Of a stretch of 64,000 bases of DNA, positions 62,900 to 64,000 are shown piece after piece. The position numbers and the translations under genes are program-made. The notes under the pieces were generated by a model, which saw only the letters and a list, made by a program, of their open reading frames with translations, did no database searches and was not told where the DNA came from. This DNA is from an uncultured Clostridium sp. (lineage in GTDB: Bacteria; Bacillota; Clostridia; Lachnospirales; Lachnospiraceae). Each line of letters starts with the position of its first letter. The stretch's first letter is position 1. The stretch is from NCBI GenBank assembly GCA_946498245.1, contig CAMMNN010000009.1, positions 30,778 through 94,777 on the forward strand, read 5' to 3'.

Positions 62900-63388
62900 T
62901 TACATAAGCTGCATAGCCTGCAGCACAAGCTGTATGTTTTCCAACTGGCTTTGCTGCTGAGGGGAGAGCAGGCCTTTTAGCTGCTCAAAGGGAAAGGGGG
63001 CGGGAGAAGGGGAAGGCCCGTTTCCCGCCTGAGCGGAAACGGATTCCTGCATTTCCTGGTAATTCCGGCGTATCTGGAAGCCCTGAATGAAATTAATAAT
63101 AACGTCAATAAAATCCTGCTCCCTGGCGGGGGCGAAAGGCCTGACAGCTAAAAGCATATCCGCAGGCGAAGAGGGGGCTTTTTCCAGGGCGCAGATCTCC
63201 AAATCCGGATCCTGGGCCTGCCCGTACAGCGCCATGGTATGCCGCAGCTCCTGGATCCGCACTAAAAGGGAAAATGCCCGCTGCTGGGATACCTCCATAA
63301 AAGGCAGAGCGGCTTTTAACATCTGAAGATGGGGATCGCTGCTCCAATAATCAAATTCTGTGAATTTTACATCCGGTGATTCGGCCAT
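62900..63388 (-). CDS. Hypothetical protein
   Basis: 162 residues, helical, no membrane segment. The N-terminal part (PHLQMLKAALPFMEVSQQRAF) is followed by a helical stretch, a Pro-rich hinge (GNGPSPSPAPFPF) and a Gln-rich C-terminus. An AAAGGATATGG site precedes the ATG. Family not recognised. It probably shares a transcript with the 101-residue gene. It is divergent from the small ORF at 63486. Confidence 0.6.
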   Translation of the reverse strand: MAESPDVKFTEFDYWSSDPHLQMLKAALPFMEVSQQRAFSLLVRIQELRHTMALYGQAQDPDLEICALEKAPSSPADMLLAVRPFAPAREQDFIDVIINFIQGFQIRRNYQEMQESVSAQAGNGPSPSPAPFPFEQLKGLLSPQQQSQLENIQLVLQAMQLM

Positions 63389-63485
63389 TGTCCATATCCT
63401 TTATTGTTCTTGCTTAAACTTATGCGGCAGGCAATGAAATCATACCTGACGCATATAGTATAAGATAAACAGGAGGTTTAAGATT

Positions 63486-63650
63486 ATGACAGTATATCAC
63501 CGGTTAATTATTGACGGAAACGCCGTTTATGAGATAGATGAGGAATGCGCCAGACAGAAGCAGGGGAGTGAAAAGAAGCGGGGACAGATGGGGAAAGAAG
63601 GAAGGTACGGAGGCCGCAGGCGGCCGGAAAGAGGAAACGGGCCGCAGTAG
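63486..63650 (+). CDS. Small basic hypothetical protein
   Basis: 54 residues, too short for the ORF track. ATG 63486 follows AGGAGG at a good distance. It begins MTVYHRLIIDGNAVYEIDEE and ends in a very basic, Gly/Arg-rich tail (GGRRRPERGNG). Function unknown; it may be a nucleic-acid binder, but that rests on charge only. A perfect 14-bp hairpin (CAAAGGTGTGCAGG/CCTGCACACCTTTG, 63651-63682) starts right after its stop. Confidence 0.6.
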   Translation: MTVYHRLIIDGNAVYEIDEECARQKQGSEKKRGQMGKEGRYGGRRRPERGNGPQ

Positions 63651-63682
63651 CAAAGGTGTGCAGGACACCCTGCACACCTTTG
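63651..63682. terminator. Perfect 14-bp hairpin between convergent genes
   Basis: CAAAGGTGTGCAGG-ACAC-CCTGCACACCTTTG, starting directly after the TAG of the small ORF. No T-run on either strand, so termination is uncertain. Another GC-rich hairpin, GACGGGCCG/CGGCCCCGTC, lies at 63698-63729. Confidence 0.5.
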
Positions 63683-63759
63683 CTGCTGTGCTGCAGAGAG
63701 ACGGGCCGAGAGCGTCGCTCCCGGCCCCGTCATGGCTGTAATGTACGTGAAAAATGGCG

Positions 63760-64000
63760 TCAGCAGCAGAAGCCTCCGTTTCCGCCCCAACCGCCGCAGC
63801 AGCAGAGAAGGATGATGATCCAAAGGCAGTCGCCGCCGAATCCGCATCCGCAACCACATCCGCAACCGCAGTTGTTGCCGCAGTTGTTATTGCCGCCGCA
63901 GCAGCAACAGCACAGGATAAGGATCAGAAAGATCAGGTTGCATCCGCTTCCTCCTACATTTCCGCACTCACACCCGCATCCGCAGTTTGTAGCCGCAACG
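63760..64000 (-). CDS. Very cysteine-rich (chorion-like HCB type) protein, C-terminal part
   Basis: Minus-strand frame entering from the right edge and ending in TGA (complement of 63760-63762); no start in the window and not in the ORF track. It reads NCGCGCECGNVGGSGCNLIF, LILILCCCCCGGNNNCGNNC, a run of CG pairs, GGDCLWIIILLCCCGGWGGN and ends GGFCC. About a third of the residues are cysteine. Two short hydrophobic stretches are embedded. The pattern fits the family annotated as chorion class high-cysteine HCB protein in Clostridia; function unknown. Confidence 0.75.
   Translation of the reverse strand, partial: VAATNCGCGCECGNVGGSGCNLIFLILILCCCCCGGNNNCGNNCGCGCGCGCGFGGDCLWIIILLCCCGGWGGNGGFCC

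Overview
The window looks like chromosome of an anaerobic, low-to-mid GC Firmicute of the Clostridia, most like Lachnospiraceae. Pointers are a tig-clpP-clpX-lon-ysxC block, AddAB in place of RecBCD, a leucine T-box, an oxygen-sensitive NrdD, NfnAB, a radical SAM maturase, rubredoxin, meso-DAP dehydrogenase and several YesM/YesN-style genes. No phage, integrase, transposase, rRNA or CRISPR array was found. The species call is inference.

Layout. 1-2.3 kb: end of a dUTPase, a TPR lipoprotein and HflX. 2.3-2.9 kb: a tandem palindromic repeat array, then a promoter with a pair of NrdR-like boxes in front of nrdD (fused to a glutaredoxin-like domain). 5.4-9.2 kb: an Amt-PII fusion behind an attenuator-like leader, a MATE pump and an FMN-binding protein. 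9.3-20 kb: addB-addA, a ThyX-like protein with folA, nfnA-nfnB, and a second MATE pump. 21.5-25.7 kb: secG, rnr, smpB and a radical SAM/SPASM maturase. 25.8-29 kb: tRNA-Ala(CGC), whose 3' end merges into a 92-bp repeat; the same repeat recurs about 2.95 kb downstream, so the two copies bracket an AT-richer islet with a sugar isomerase and an orphan binding protein. 29-33.2 kb: a membrane protein of unknown role, a SIMPL lipoprotein and a Sel1-repeat protein. 33.4-42.5 kb: proteostasis genes, ysxC, and tyrA-aroA on the other strand. 42.7-48.1 kb: an EF-G-like GTPase, rubredoxin (too short for the ORF track), a CPBP protease, RarA and a cysteine hydrolase. 48.1-57.3 kb: a sugar sensing and uptake locus (YesN regulator, YesM kinase, membrane-anchored binding protein, then MglB-, MglA- and MglC-like transport genes). 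57.3-64 kb: T-box-controlled leuS, a DUF2200 gene, decayed gene remnants, ddh, three small unknown genes and the end of a very cysteine-rich protein.

The most notable item is the MglB-like galactose/glucose-binding lipoprotein. Read against E. coli MglB it appears circularly permuted: the strand and helices that normally begin the mature protein lie at its C-terminus, while the ligand and calcium motifs remain recognisable. Its partner permease also carries an unusual N-terminal cytosolic coiled-coil extension of about 215 residues. Both features sit in one operon-like locus with a dedicated three-part sensor. Other points worth checking are the 110-bp tandem palindromic repeats, the direct repeats around the islet, the multi-hairpin leuS leader, and the decayed VOC gene. 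All family assignments are by eye from the translations; no database search was run.
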